Part shown: positions 1 through 9,132 of the stretch, in pieces | How positions within the stretch are numbered: position 1 is the stretch's first letter | How the letters are laid out: the number at the start of each line of letters is the position of its first letter | DNA from: Campylobacter concisus | Lineage (GTDB): Bacteria; Campylobacterota; Campylobacteria; Campylobacterales; Campylobacteraceae | Length of the DNA stretch: 64,000 bases | Assembly: GCF_003048595.2 (NCBI RefSeq) | Contig: NZ_CP049270.1 | Coordinates: 1,116,001-1,180,000 of the forward strand | Reading direction: 5' to 3' | Notes under the pieces: generated by a model | Told to the model about the DNA's origin: nothing | Databases searched by the model: none | Seen by the model: the letters and a program-made list of their open reading frames with translations, nothing else | Made by a program: the position numbers and the translations under genes

Positions 1-368
1 CGGAAGCGCCTCTTTATAATAATCCTCGCGAGCATTTATTATCGGCTTGTGTTTTCCGTATTCCGCACCGCTTCCAAACGATATGATCTTTGCAACCTTT
101 TTTTTTGCTTAGCAATATTGAAAAAAATCCGCAAATTGTACTCAGTCACATTTGTCATATCCAGCGTATCACGACCGCCGCCACGATTAGCTAGATGGAC
201 GATAGTATCGATTTTATGCCCACGGACAAAATCGTCAACCGCGCTTTCGTCAGTCAAATTTAGCTCGCTGCTTTTTGGAGCGAAAACGTTAAAATTTCTA
301 TTTAGCGCAAAACGCTTTTTTAGATGCGAACCGATAAAACCGCTACCGCCCGTGATGAAGAGATTCAT
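1..368 (-). pseudogene. NAD-dependent sugar epimerase/dehydratase (SDR), 5' part, frameshifted at a poly-A tract; runs off the window
   Basis: The N-terminus reads as an extended short-chain dehydrogenase with the Rossmann motif GGSGFIGSH at residues 7-15. After residue about 87 the open frame enters nine consecutive A (coding strand), shifts into nonsense and stops at position 39. In the -1/+1 frame the family-like sequence resumes directly (KVAKIISFGSGAEYGKH) and stays open to the window edge. Ten or seven A would restore one continuous protein. It overlaps the upstream aldolase gene by 4 bases, so it is the distal gene of the CDP-sugar operon seen here and may be the reductase or epimerase that finishes the sugar. 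The break could be ON/OFF phase variation, a fixed mutation or a homopolymer sequencing error. Confidence 0.75.
98..106 (-). repeat. Homopolymer tract of nine A (coding strand) inside the SDR gene
   Basis: Nine T on the plus strand, nine A in coding sense, sit exactly where the SDR reading frame is lost. Homopolymer tracts are known contingency loci for surface-glycan genes in Campylobacter, usually poly-G/C. The poly-A case here is an inference. Confidence 0.6.
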
Positions 369-1150
369 TTGTTGCTTAGCCTTTTTTCAAGCATTTCGAT
401 TCTCTTCTCATCCTCGGACTTGATTCTGTGATAATACCTACGTTTGCTTTTAAGCCAGGCTAATTCAAATTCCACACCGGCTAAAATTCCAGCCTCCATA
501 TTATTTATTGCGTCTTTATGATAGACAATCTTTCGCGTTTCGTATTTATCAAGCAGTCCTTTGGAAATGAGATATTTAATAAAATCGCACGACTTTGCGG
601 ATATGGCTCCACCTAAACCGCATTTTAATCCCTTAGCTCTCGCTTTAGTAAAAATATTTTCACAATATCTTAGCATTTCATCGCTATCTGCAAAGCTCCT
701 ATCTTTACCCATCGAACTTGTAAAATCAACTCTTCCAATTGTTACGCCAGAAAGAATATTTATATTAGACAAGGAAAGAATATCATCAAAATTATCATAG
801 CAGGTTATGGTCTCTACATTGATCGCAAATTCTATGTCATTGCGATTATCCTCAGCAACGAAAGTGTTTATAGCTCCCAAAAATTTACTAACGGCAAATT
901 TTGTTTCTGCCATCGGCGCTATGATACCATTTACACCTAGAGTAATAGCGTTATATATATCGGTTACCGCTTCGACACCTCCAATTTTCATAATAATAGG
1001 AAGCCCAACTTTAGAGGTAATATCTTTTAGTCTACAAAGTTCCTCCTGCCTACTACCTTCATTCTCGTACTCTGCTTTAATCTCAAAAACACCGTATTCG
1101 TCTTTAAGTCTTTTAAGAATATCGATCATCTCGTATTCTAAAACATTCAT
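365..1150 (-). CDS. HpcH/HpaI aldolase / citrate lyase beta-like protein
   Basis: A 261-residue TIM-barrel protein resembling the HpcH/HpaI aldolase family, which splits or joins pyruvate or acetyl-CoA with aldehydes using a divalent metal. The family's metal ligands are recognisable as Glu in NVET (around residue 115) and Asp in GRVDFTSSMG (around residue 140). An IIMKIGG stretch precedes a GVNGIIAPM segment typical of the barrel core. The C-terminal 35 residues are strongly basic and charged, which is unusual for the family. It lies between the HAD gene (1-base gap) and the SDR gene (4-base overlap), so it is co-transcribed with CDP-sugar genes. Its substrate is unknown; a role in making or attaching a carbon branch is inference. 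Confidence 0.65.
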   Translation of the reverse strand: MNVLEYEMIDILKRLKDEYGVFEIKAEYENEGSRQEELCRLKDITSKVGLPIIMKIGGVEAVTDIYNAITLGVNGIIAPMAETKFAVSKFLGAINTFVAEDNRNDIEFAINVETITCYDNFDDILSLSNINILSGVTIGRVDFTSSMGKDRSFADSDEMLRYCENIFTKARAKGLKCGLGGAISAKSCDFIKYLISKGLLDKYETRKIVYHKDAINNMEAGILAGVEFELAWLKSKRRYYHRIKSEDEKRIEMLEKRLSNK

Positions 1151-1151
1151 T

Positions 1152-1880
1152 TTAGCTCCTTAAAATTTTATTCTTAACATCCAGCAATGTAATATCATTG
1201 CCAACTAGAATTCCTTTACAATTAAAATTCTTTGCCATAGCCATATCACTTTCCATCCTATCACCTACCACAACGATATGCTGTTTATCAAGCCCCCAAT
1301 CCTTACATAAAATTTCGAGCATAAAAGGATTTGGCTTTCCTACTATATCCAGCTTAATTTCCTCATCAATACTACCAAGTATTGCACTTAGCATAGCATT
1401 GGCGCCGGGTCTTAAAAGACCACTTTCTACTGGAAAATTTTTATCTGTATTTGCTACTATTATTCTACGAGATTTTTGTAATGCAATAAGAGCTCTTGAC
1501 AAAATCTCATAGTTAAAATTTAAATCGAGTCCAATTACCACGGCTTCACAACTATACTCATCCTCGACATTTATGTCTACATTCGTTAATTCGCTTTTAA
1601 AACCATGGCTACCAACTAAAAATATATTTCTTAGATCATTTCTTTGCAAAAATATAGCACTAGCATAAGCTGAGGTATATACTTTATCTACAGTAGTTCT
1701 TATACCCATATGAATTAATTTATCTAAAATTTCAGATCTTGTTTTAGTTGAATTATTAGTAAAAAATAAGACATTATAACCATTGGATTGAAGCTCATCT
1801 ATAGTTTGCAAAGCAAAATTGGCAATTTTACTCCCAAAATAAATAGTCCCATCTAAGTCAAAAACTACAGCTTTATTCAT
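1152..1880 (-). CDS. HAD-IIA family hydrolase (NagD-like phosphatase)
   Basis: A 242-residue HAD-superfamily phosphatase. Motif I is FDLDGT (residues 7-12, nucleophile and acid/base Asp), motif II is FFTNNST, and the C-terminal motif is VGDRMESDMAMAKN, which carries the Mg-binding acidic residues. The cap type and spacing fit subclass IIA (NagD, phosphoglycolate and p-nitrophenyl phosphatases). The start overlaps the 3' end of the TPP-enzyme gene by 8 bases, pointing to translational coupling. In this operon it probably dephosphorylates a sugar-phosphate or phospho-acyl intermediate; the substrate cannot be read from the sequence. Confidence 0.75.
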   Translation of the reverse strand: MNKAVVFDLDGTIYFGSKIANFALQTIDELQSNGYNVLFFTNNSTKTRSEILDKLIHMGIRTTVDKVYTSAYASAIFLQRNDLRNIFLVGSHGFKSELTNVDINVEDEYSCEAVVIGLDLNFNYEILSRALIALQKSRRIIVANTDKNFPVESGLLRPGANAMLSAILGSIDEEIKLDIVGKPNPFMLEILCKDWGLDKQHIVVVGDRMESDMAMAKNFNCKGILVGNDITLLDVKNKILRS

Positions 1881-3666
1881 CTACTGGTCTAATTATCATA
1901 TTTTTATAGAATTCTTCTCGCGGTAAAAACGGAAACATATCCTCAAGTGGCTTTGAAATCATTTTGCCGTCAGGCTTTATCTTTGACGATAATTTTGGCT
2001 CCATTTTTTCAGTAGACGAAAGCATTATTTCGCAAACTATCGCGCCTGGTTTGGATAGAATTTCTTCCAGCTCCCTTTTTAAATTTAGCTGATTTTCTAT
2101 CCTACAAGCTTCAAAGCCATATGCCTGTGCTAGCTTAACAGTATCCGGAAAACTCACGCCGCTATCTTTATCTGAGCCTACCTTGTGGCCTTTGAAAAAG
2201 TTATTTTGAGTATTTCTGATAGAAATATAACCAGCATTATTCAGCACAAAGATTTTGATTGGGAGCTTATTATGAATTATCGTCTGAAACTCTTGAATAT
2301 TCATCTGCAAGCTACCTTCACCAGTAACGCAAATAGTATCTTTTTTACCATTTGCAAAACAAGCACCGATTGCAGCAGGCAGGTCATATCCCATAGAAGC
2401 GCAACCTGAATTTACTACCACCTTTTGATTCTCATATATGCGCAAGCTTTGATACGATGAAACACATGCTGTGCCGTTACCAAATACATAAACTAAATCT
2501 CGTTTATTATTAGATAGCACATCGAAAAAATTATATGAATCAACCCACTCTTTTACATTTTGTCTAAAAGGCTCAATCGTAGGATAATTCTTTCTGTAAT
2601 TTTTACAAATTTCAAGCCAAGCTCCAAAATCCAGCTTATCTTTCAGCGCAGATCGTAAATCCGATATAAAAACCTTCGCATCGGATTTTATCTTAATATC
2701 TGCAGCAATAGTTTTTTTGTCTAGTTCGTTTTGGTCGATATCGACTAAAATTTTTTTGGCTTCTCTGCCGAAGAATTCCCAGTTATAGCTGACTGCACGG
2801 ATATTTAATCTAGCACCTATGGAAATGATGAGATCGGAATTCTGCACAACAAAATTTGCCGCTCTATTGCCGATAGTGCCATATCTACCAAAAAACAACT
2901 CATGGTCATTTCTAACGATATCGTATCTAGCAAAAGTACTGATAACAGGGATTTTTAAAATTTTGATTAGTTTTAGAAAATCTTCATTCGCACCGGCAAG
3001 CGTTACGCCGTTACCAGCAATAATTACGGGACGTTCAGCAACTTTTAACGCATCTAAAATCTGCGGGATTTTTGTATCAAATTTAGGCTCTTCTGGGATT
3101 TCAAATTCTATCAAATCCGCTTCATCCACCATAGCACCTTGTATGTCTAGTGGCACATCCAGCCATACGGGTCCGGGTCTGCCATGTTTAGCCTCATAAA
3201 CAGCTTTTTGCAGATGAAATTTTATGCTATTTTTATCAGTTATCATTACGGTGTATTTTGTGATAGGTCTTACGATGTCAACGATATTAACCTCTTGATC
3301 ACCAAGCTGACGTAAATTTAACTCTGGTTGTGAAACAATGGTCGTTTGGAATTTTACCTGCCCCGATATGATCATCATAGGGATAGAATCCACCCAAGCA
3401 CCGTAAATACCAGTAATCGCATTCGTCCCGCCAGGACCCGTGGTAACATACGCGATACCGATCTTATTTGAGACACGTGCATAACCTTCTGCAGCTATCG
3501 CACAAGCCTGTTCATGATGGTTGCAGACATACTCTAAATTTTTATTTTTACCAAGCGAATCTATTAAGTGCATATTGCCACCACCCGAGACCATAAATAC
3601 AGTCTTTGCTGTATCTTTATGCTCGGCTATAAATTTTGCTATAAAATCGCTAACTTTTATCATCAC
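1873..3666 (-). CDS. Thiamine pyrophosphate-dependent enzyme, acetolactate-synthase-like
   Basis: A 597-residue protein with the three-domain layout of the TPP-dependent decarboxylase/acetolactate synthase family: N-terminal PYR domain with the cofactor-activating Glu in NHHEQA (residue 52), a central domain (about 190-330), and a C-terminal PP domain. The TPP/Mg motif reads GEGS...NN rather than the usual GDGS...NN. The gene overlaps rfbG upstream by 4 bases and the HAD gene downstream by 8. A housekeeping IlvB would normally sit beside ilvH and amino-acid genes, not rfbF/rfbG. YerE of Yersinia, a TPP enzyme that adds a two-carbon unit to a CDP-4-keto sugar, is a known precedent for this context. 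A similar role here is inference. Confidence 0.75.
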   Translation of the reverse strand: MMIKVSDFIAKFIAEHKDTAKTVFMVSGGGNMHLIDSLGKNKNLEYVCNHHEQACAIAAEGYARVSNKIGIAYVTTGPGGTNAITGIYGAWVDSIPMMIISGQVKFQTTIVSQPELNLRQLGDQEVNIVDIVRPITKYTVMITDKNSIKFHLQKAVYEAKHGRPGPVWLDVPLDIQGAMVDEADLIEFEIPEEPKFDTKIPQILDALKVAERPVIIAGNGVTLAGANEDFLKLIKILKIPVISTFARYDIVRNDHELFFGRYGTIGNRAANFVVQNSDLIISIGARLNIRAVSYNWEFFGREAKKILVDIDQNELDKKTIAADIKIKSDAKVFISDLRSALKDKLDFGAWLEICKNYRKNYPTIEPFRQNVKEWVDSYNFFDVLSNNKRDLVYVFGNGTACVSSYQSLRIYENQKVVVNSGCASMGYDLPAAIGACFANGKKDTICVTGEGSLQMNIQEFQTIIHNKLPIKIFVLNNAGYISIRNTQNNFFKGHKVGSDKDSGVSFPDTVKLAQAYGFEACRIENQLNLKRELEEILSKPGAIVCEIMLSSTEKMEPKLSSKIKPDGKMISKPLEDMFPFLPREEFYKNMIIRPVDE

Positions 3667-4724
3667 ACCATCTCTTTTATATAATCTTTTAAATTTTGTT
3701 CAGTATCTATTTTATTGTTTTCATAAAAACTTTTATACCATTTTATAGTTCTCTCAAAAGCAGTCTTACTATCCCACGTGGGTTTCCAACCAAGTTTTAT
3801 ATTTGCTTTCGAGCAATCAAGCTTTAACAAATTTGCTTCATGAGGATTTTGCGAGTTTGCCTCAAACTTAAACTCAACTTTATCCCAATGTTTTTTAAGC
3901 TCCAACAAAACATCACCTACATTATAATTACCCTCTTCGCTAGGACCAAAATTCCAACCATCAGCAAATTCCTTTTTGCCTTCCAACAACCTCTGCCCTA
4001 AAAGCAAATAACCGCTTAGGGGCTCAAGCACATGTTGCCATGGACGAGTAGCTTTTGGATTCCTTATCGATACAACTTCGCTTTTAGATGCCGCCCTAAT
4101 AACATCACAAATAAGCCTATCATCCGCCCAGTCTCCGCCACCTATGACATTCCCTGCCCTAGCACTCGCGAGTAGCGTCTCATGAGATTTTTTATATTCG
4201 TCCAAATTAAAAAACGAATTTCTATACGAGCTAGTTAAAATTTCGGCGCAACCCTTTGAGGAGCTGTATGGATCGTATCCACCCATAGGATCGTTCTCTC
4301 GGTATCCCCAAACCCACTCTTTATTTTCGTAGCATTTATCGCTAGTGATATTGACGATAGCCTTGACATTATTTTTCCTGCATGCTTCAAAAACTTTTAG
4401 CGTACCAATGACATTCGTTTCGTAAGTTTCAATAGGATTTTTATATGACAATCTTACAAGTGGTTGAGCTGCTAAGTGAAAGACGATATCTGGCTTCACC
4501 TCTTTTATAGCAAGCTCCATCCTTTCAGTATCTCTTATATCGCCAAAAATACTTTTTATGTCTAAATTTAACAACTCAAAATGACTTGGCTTTGTTGGAA
4601 TTTCATTTGAGTATCCAACTACATTCGCCCCCATATTTGTAAGCCAATACACTAGCCATGAGCCTTTGAAGCCAGTATGTCCCGTTACTAAAACACTCTT
4701 TCCGCTATAAAAATCTTCGAACAT
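3663..4724 (-). CDS. rfbG: CDP-glucose 4,6-dehydratase
   Basis: A 353-residue extended SDR enzyme that converts CDP-glucose to CDP-4-keto-6-deoxyglucose. The NAD-binding motif GHTGFKGSW is near the N-terminus (residues 15-23), the downstream YSSSK carries the catalytic Tyr and Lys, and TSDKCYEN matches the family's active-site Thr/Asp region. Length and motifs match RfbG/DdhB. The start is 6 bases after the cytidylyltransferase stop on the minus strand, so the product of RfbF passes straight to it. Confidence 0.92.
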   Translation of the reverse strand: MFEDFYSGKSVLVTGHTGFKGSWLVYWLTNMGANVVGYSNEIPTKPSHFELLNLDIKSIFGDIRDTERMELAIKEVKPDIVFHLAAQPLVRLSYKNPIETYETNVIGTLKVFEACRKNNVKAIVNITSDKCYENKEWVWGYRENDPMGGYDPYSSSKGCAEILTSSYRNSFFNLDEYKKSHETLLASARAGNVIGGGDWADDRLICDVIRAASKSEVVSIRNPKATRPWQHVLEPLSGYLLLGQRLLEGKKEFADGWNFGPSEEGNYNVGDVLLELKKHWDKVEFKFEANSQNPHEANLLKLDCSKANIKLGWKPTWDSKTAFERTIKWYKSFYENNKIDTEQNLKDYIKEMV

Positions 4725-4730
4725 AGTTTA

Positions 4731-5504
4731 TTACCACGTTTTCCAAGGCGCTTTGCCGCTATCCCACATTTTTTCCAAAACCTGTTTATCTCTCAAGGCA
4801 TCCATGGGTTTCCAAAAACCATTGTGTTTAAATGCACAAAGCTGCCTATCTTTGGCTAAATTTGAAAGCGGCTCCTTTTCAAAAATAGTTGCATCTCCAT
4901 TAGTAATATAATCAAGTACCTTTGGTTCACATACAAAAAAACCCGCATTTATCCAATTCCCATCACCTTTTGGTTTTTCTAAAAATGATGTAATAATATT
5001 ATCATTATTTATGTCTAATGCTCCAAATCTCCCATCAGGCTGGAATGCAGTCATTGTAGCCAATTTACCATGAGATTTATGAAATTCAACCAAATTTTTT
5101 ATATTTATATCGCTCACGCCATCTCCGTAAGTTAGCATAAAAGTTTCACCACCTATATATTCCTTAGCTCTTTTTATTCTACCACCAGTCATTGTTTCTA
5201 ATCCAGTATCAAGAAGCGTTATTTTCCAATTCTCACTAAAGTTATTGTGAATAGTCATATTATTCGTTTTTAGATCAATCGTAACATCACTTCTATGTAA
5301 AAAATAATTAGCAAAATACTCTTTTATGTAGTAACCCTTATAACCAAGCAAGATTACGAATTCATTAAATCCATACTGGCTATAAATTTTCATTATATGC
5401 CAAATTATTGGTCTACCGCCTATTTCAACCATAGGTTTTGGTCTAACAGATGTTTCCTCGGCAAGCCTAGTTCCAAAACCACCAGCTAATAATAATACTT
5501 TCAT
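4731..5504 (-). CDS. rfbF: Glucose-1-phosphate cytidylyltransferase
   Basis: A 257-residue nucleotidyltransferase that makes CDP-glucose from CTP and glucose-1-phosphate. The N-terminal signature LAGGFGTRLAEE followed by RPKPMVEIGG is the nucleotide-binding loop of sugar-phosphate nucleotidylyltransferases. YGDGVSDINI holds the metal-binding Asp, and FMLTYGDG and INAGFFV are characteristic of RfbF/DdhA. It lies 24 bases downstream of the phosphohexomutase that can supply glucose-1-phosphate, and just upstream of rfbG. Confidence 0.92.
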   Translation of the reverse strand: MKVLLLAGGFGTRLAEETSVRPKPMVEIGGRPIIWHIMKIYSQYGFNEFVILLGYKGYYIKEYFANYFLHRSDVTIDLKTNNMTIHNNFSENWKITLLDTGLETMTGGRIKRAKEYIGGETFMLTYGDGVSDINIKNLVEFHKSHGKLATMTAFQPDGRFGALDINNDNIITSFLEKPKGDGNWINAGFFVCEPKVLDYITNGDATIFEKEPLSNLAKDRQLCAFKHNGFWKPMDALRDKQVLEKMWDSGKAPWKTW

Positions 5505-5528
5505 TAATTCTCCAAAAATAAATATTTT

Positions 5529-6923
5529 TTAATATATTACATCCATTAAAATCTTACTAATCTTGTTTTGTATTTTATTTAATACCTCTTCATTCTTAGC
5601 CTCAAATCTCGTGACGATAGTCGGCGTAGTATTCGAGGCTCGCACTAGCGCCCAGCTGCCGTCCTCAAATCTCACTCTAACGCCGTCTATGTCGATGATT
5701 TCGGCTATCTTACATAGGCCTGCTAGCAAATTTTGGGCATCGCCCTTCTCGTAAATTTCAACCAAAACCTCTTTTAGCTTTGCAACCAGCTTAAATTTTT
5801 GCGCGTCGGTCGTTTTTATTTTTATCTCGTCGGTGCTAAAGACCTTTGGCAGTTTATCAAGCTCGCCGTCTAGGTTAAAGCCCTTAGCCACAAGCTCTAG
5901 CGCACGAAACATCGCGTACGTCGCATCATCAAAGCCAAAATACCGCTCCTTAAAGAAAATATGCCCGCTCACCTCGGCCGCCATGTCGATATTTAGCTCT
6001 TTCATCGCCTTTTTGATGTTACTGTGGCCAGTCTTACCCATGAAGCTTTTACCGCCGTGCGCGTCGATCTCGTCGTACATATTTTGCGAGCATTTGACCT
6101 CGCCGAGAACTCGCGGAGTTTTCATCGCGAGGCTATATAGATAGGCTAGCTCGTCGCCTTTTATGTTGCGTTTTTTTGTTAGAACCGCGATACGGTCGCC
6201 GTCGCCGTCAAAGCCAAATCCTATGTCAAATTCACCCTTTAGCGCAGCTTTTAGATCGATTAAGTTTTTTTCTTCACTTGGATCTGGGTGATGATTTGGG
6301 AAGTTTCCGTCGGGCTGTGGATATAAAATTTTCGCATCCAAATTTAACGCCTCGCAAATTTCGGGCAACATCGCTCCAACCGCTCCGTTTGCGCAGTCAA
6401 TGACGATTTTAAGCGGTAAGGCTTTTAAATGCGCAAACTGCTCTATAAAAAAATTTTTATAAGGAGTCGCGATATCAAATTTTTCAGCTCTCAAATCATC
6501 CGGGATTTGCGTTTTTGCCGCGATGTCGTCTAGCACGGCGACTTTTAACTTTTGCAAATCCTCGCCGAAGTAACTATCCTTAAAAATCGTGATTTTAAAA
6601 CCGTTGTACTCTTTTGGATTATGAGAGCCGGTTATCATTACGTTTGCGTCAAATTTGTCCGTAAACACGCTAAAATATCCGACCGGCGTCGGTAGCAAAC
6701 CGATATCGTAAACTTTGATCCCAACTAAATTTAACCCGCTAACCAGCCAGCCGAAAATCTCATTTGCGCTTAGCCTAGCGTCATATCCTACGCTAACGTT
6801 TTTTGCGCCTCGGCGTAGCATTTCTCGGCCCAAATTTAACCCGATCGCCTTGACGCTAGTTTCGTTTAAATCTTGCCCTAAAATCCCGCGTATATCGTAT
6901 TCTCTAAAAATTTCTTCTATCAT
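5529..6923 (-). CDS. manB: Phosphomannomutase/phosphoglucomutase (alpha-D-phosphohexomutase)
   Basis: A 464-residue four-domain phosphohexomutase interconverting hexose-1- and hexose-6-phosphates. The FREYDIRGI start, the phosphoserine loop MITGSHNPKEYNGFK (around residue 100), the Mg loop GFDGDGDRIAVL (around 238), the sugar loop EVSGHIFFKERY and the C-terminal phosphate loop RASNTTPT are all intact. The family includes AlgC/ManB-type dual-specificity enzymes, so mannose or glucose substrates are both possible. Context with rfbF suggests glucose-1-phosphate supply. It is the first gene of the minus-strand operon, with a good -10 box upstream. Confidence 0.88.
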   Translation of the reverse strand: MIEEIFREYDIRGILGQDLNETSVKAIGLNLGREMLRRGAKNVSVGYDARLSANEIFGWLVSGLNLVGIKVYDIGLLPTPVGYFSVFTDKFDANVMITGSHNPKEYNGFKITIFKDSYFGEDLQKLKVAVLDDIAAKTQIPDDLRAEKFDIATPYKNFFIEQFAHLKALPLKIVIDCANGAVGAMLPEICEALNLDAKILYPQPDGNFPNHHPDPSEEKNLIDLKAALKGEFDIGFGFDGDGDRIAVLTKKRNIKGDELAYLYSLAMKTPRVLGEVKCSQNMYDEIDAHGGKSFMGKTGHSNIKKAMKELNIDMAAEVSGHIFFKERYFGFDDATYAMFRALELVAKGFNLDGELDKLPKVFSTDEIKIKTTDAQKFKLVAKLKEVLVEIYEKGDAQNLLAGLCKIAEIIDIDGVRVRFEDGSWALVRASNTTPTIVTRFEAKNEEVLNKIQNKISKILMDVIY

Positions 6924-6953
6924 AAATTTATCTTTTTATTAAGTAATTCTGGA

Positions 6954-6959
6954 ATTATA
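6954..6959 (-). promoter_or_regulatory. -10 box of the CDP-sugar operon
   Basis: TATAAT on the minus strand, preceded by a long T-rich run, lies about 30 bases upstream of the phosphohexomutase ATG. Campylobacter sigma-70 promoters typically have this form with a weak -35. Confidence 0.6.
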
Positions 6960-7019
6960 GATAAAAAAAATTAAATTTTTATTAATTCTAGTCGCTTTAT
7001 AAATTTGAGATTTTAGAGA

Positions 7020-7044
7020 TTTACCCGACGAAGAGTCGGGTAAA
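7020..7044 (-). terminator. Stem-loop terminator after groEL
   Basis: TTTACCCGAC and GTCGGGTAAA form a perfect 10-base stem around a 5-base loop, starting 8 bases beyond the groEL stop. The tail after the stem is only moderately U-rich. It separates groESL from the sugar operon. Confidence 0.75.
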
Positions 7045-7051
7045 TTCGGGT

Positions 7052-8964
<1,913 letters not shown>

Positions 8965-8993
8965 TGTTCATCCTTTTGGTTTAATTGTCTTTT

Positions 8994-9020
8994 TTAGCAC
9001 TCTTTATTTTTGAGTGATGA
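8994..9020 (-). promoter_or_regulatory. CIRCE element (HrcA operator), imperfect
   Basis: TTAGCACTC, nine spacer bases, then GAGTGATGA. The left arm matches the CIRCE consensus exactly, and the right arm keeps GAGTG but diverges from GCTAA at three bases. It lies 29 bases upstream of the groES ATG and covers the expected transcription start, as expected for HrcA repression. Confidence 0.85.
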
Positions 9021-9021
9021 A

Positions 9022-9050
9022 ATCCTAGCACTTTTTTCTAAAAAAGTCAA
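9022..9050 (-). promoter_or_regulatory. groESL sigma-70 promoter
   Basis: On the minus strand TTGACT (9045-9050) and TAGGAT (9022-9027) are separated by exactly 17 bases, unusually canonical for this organism. The start site would fall inside the CIRCE element. Confidence 0.75.
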
Positions 9051-9076
9051 TAATTTATAGTTAAATTTTATTAAAA

Positions 9077-9097
9077 CTTTAGTCACTTGCACTAAAG
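9077..9097. promoter_or_regulatory. HAIR-like inverted repeat (possible HspR operator)
   Basis: CTTTAGT, seven bases, ACTAAAG is a perfect dyad. It differs from the HspR/HAIR consensus CTTGAGT-N7-ACTCAAG by one symmetric base per arm. It lies about 60-80 bases upstream of the predicted groESL start, where HspR binds in the related H. pylori gro promoter. It could instead control the divergent gene at 9133. Confidence 0.5.
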
Positions 9098-9132
9098 CTT
9101 TATGATATATAAAACTAATATAAAGGAAATTT

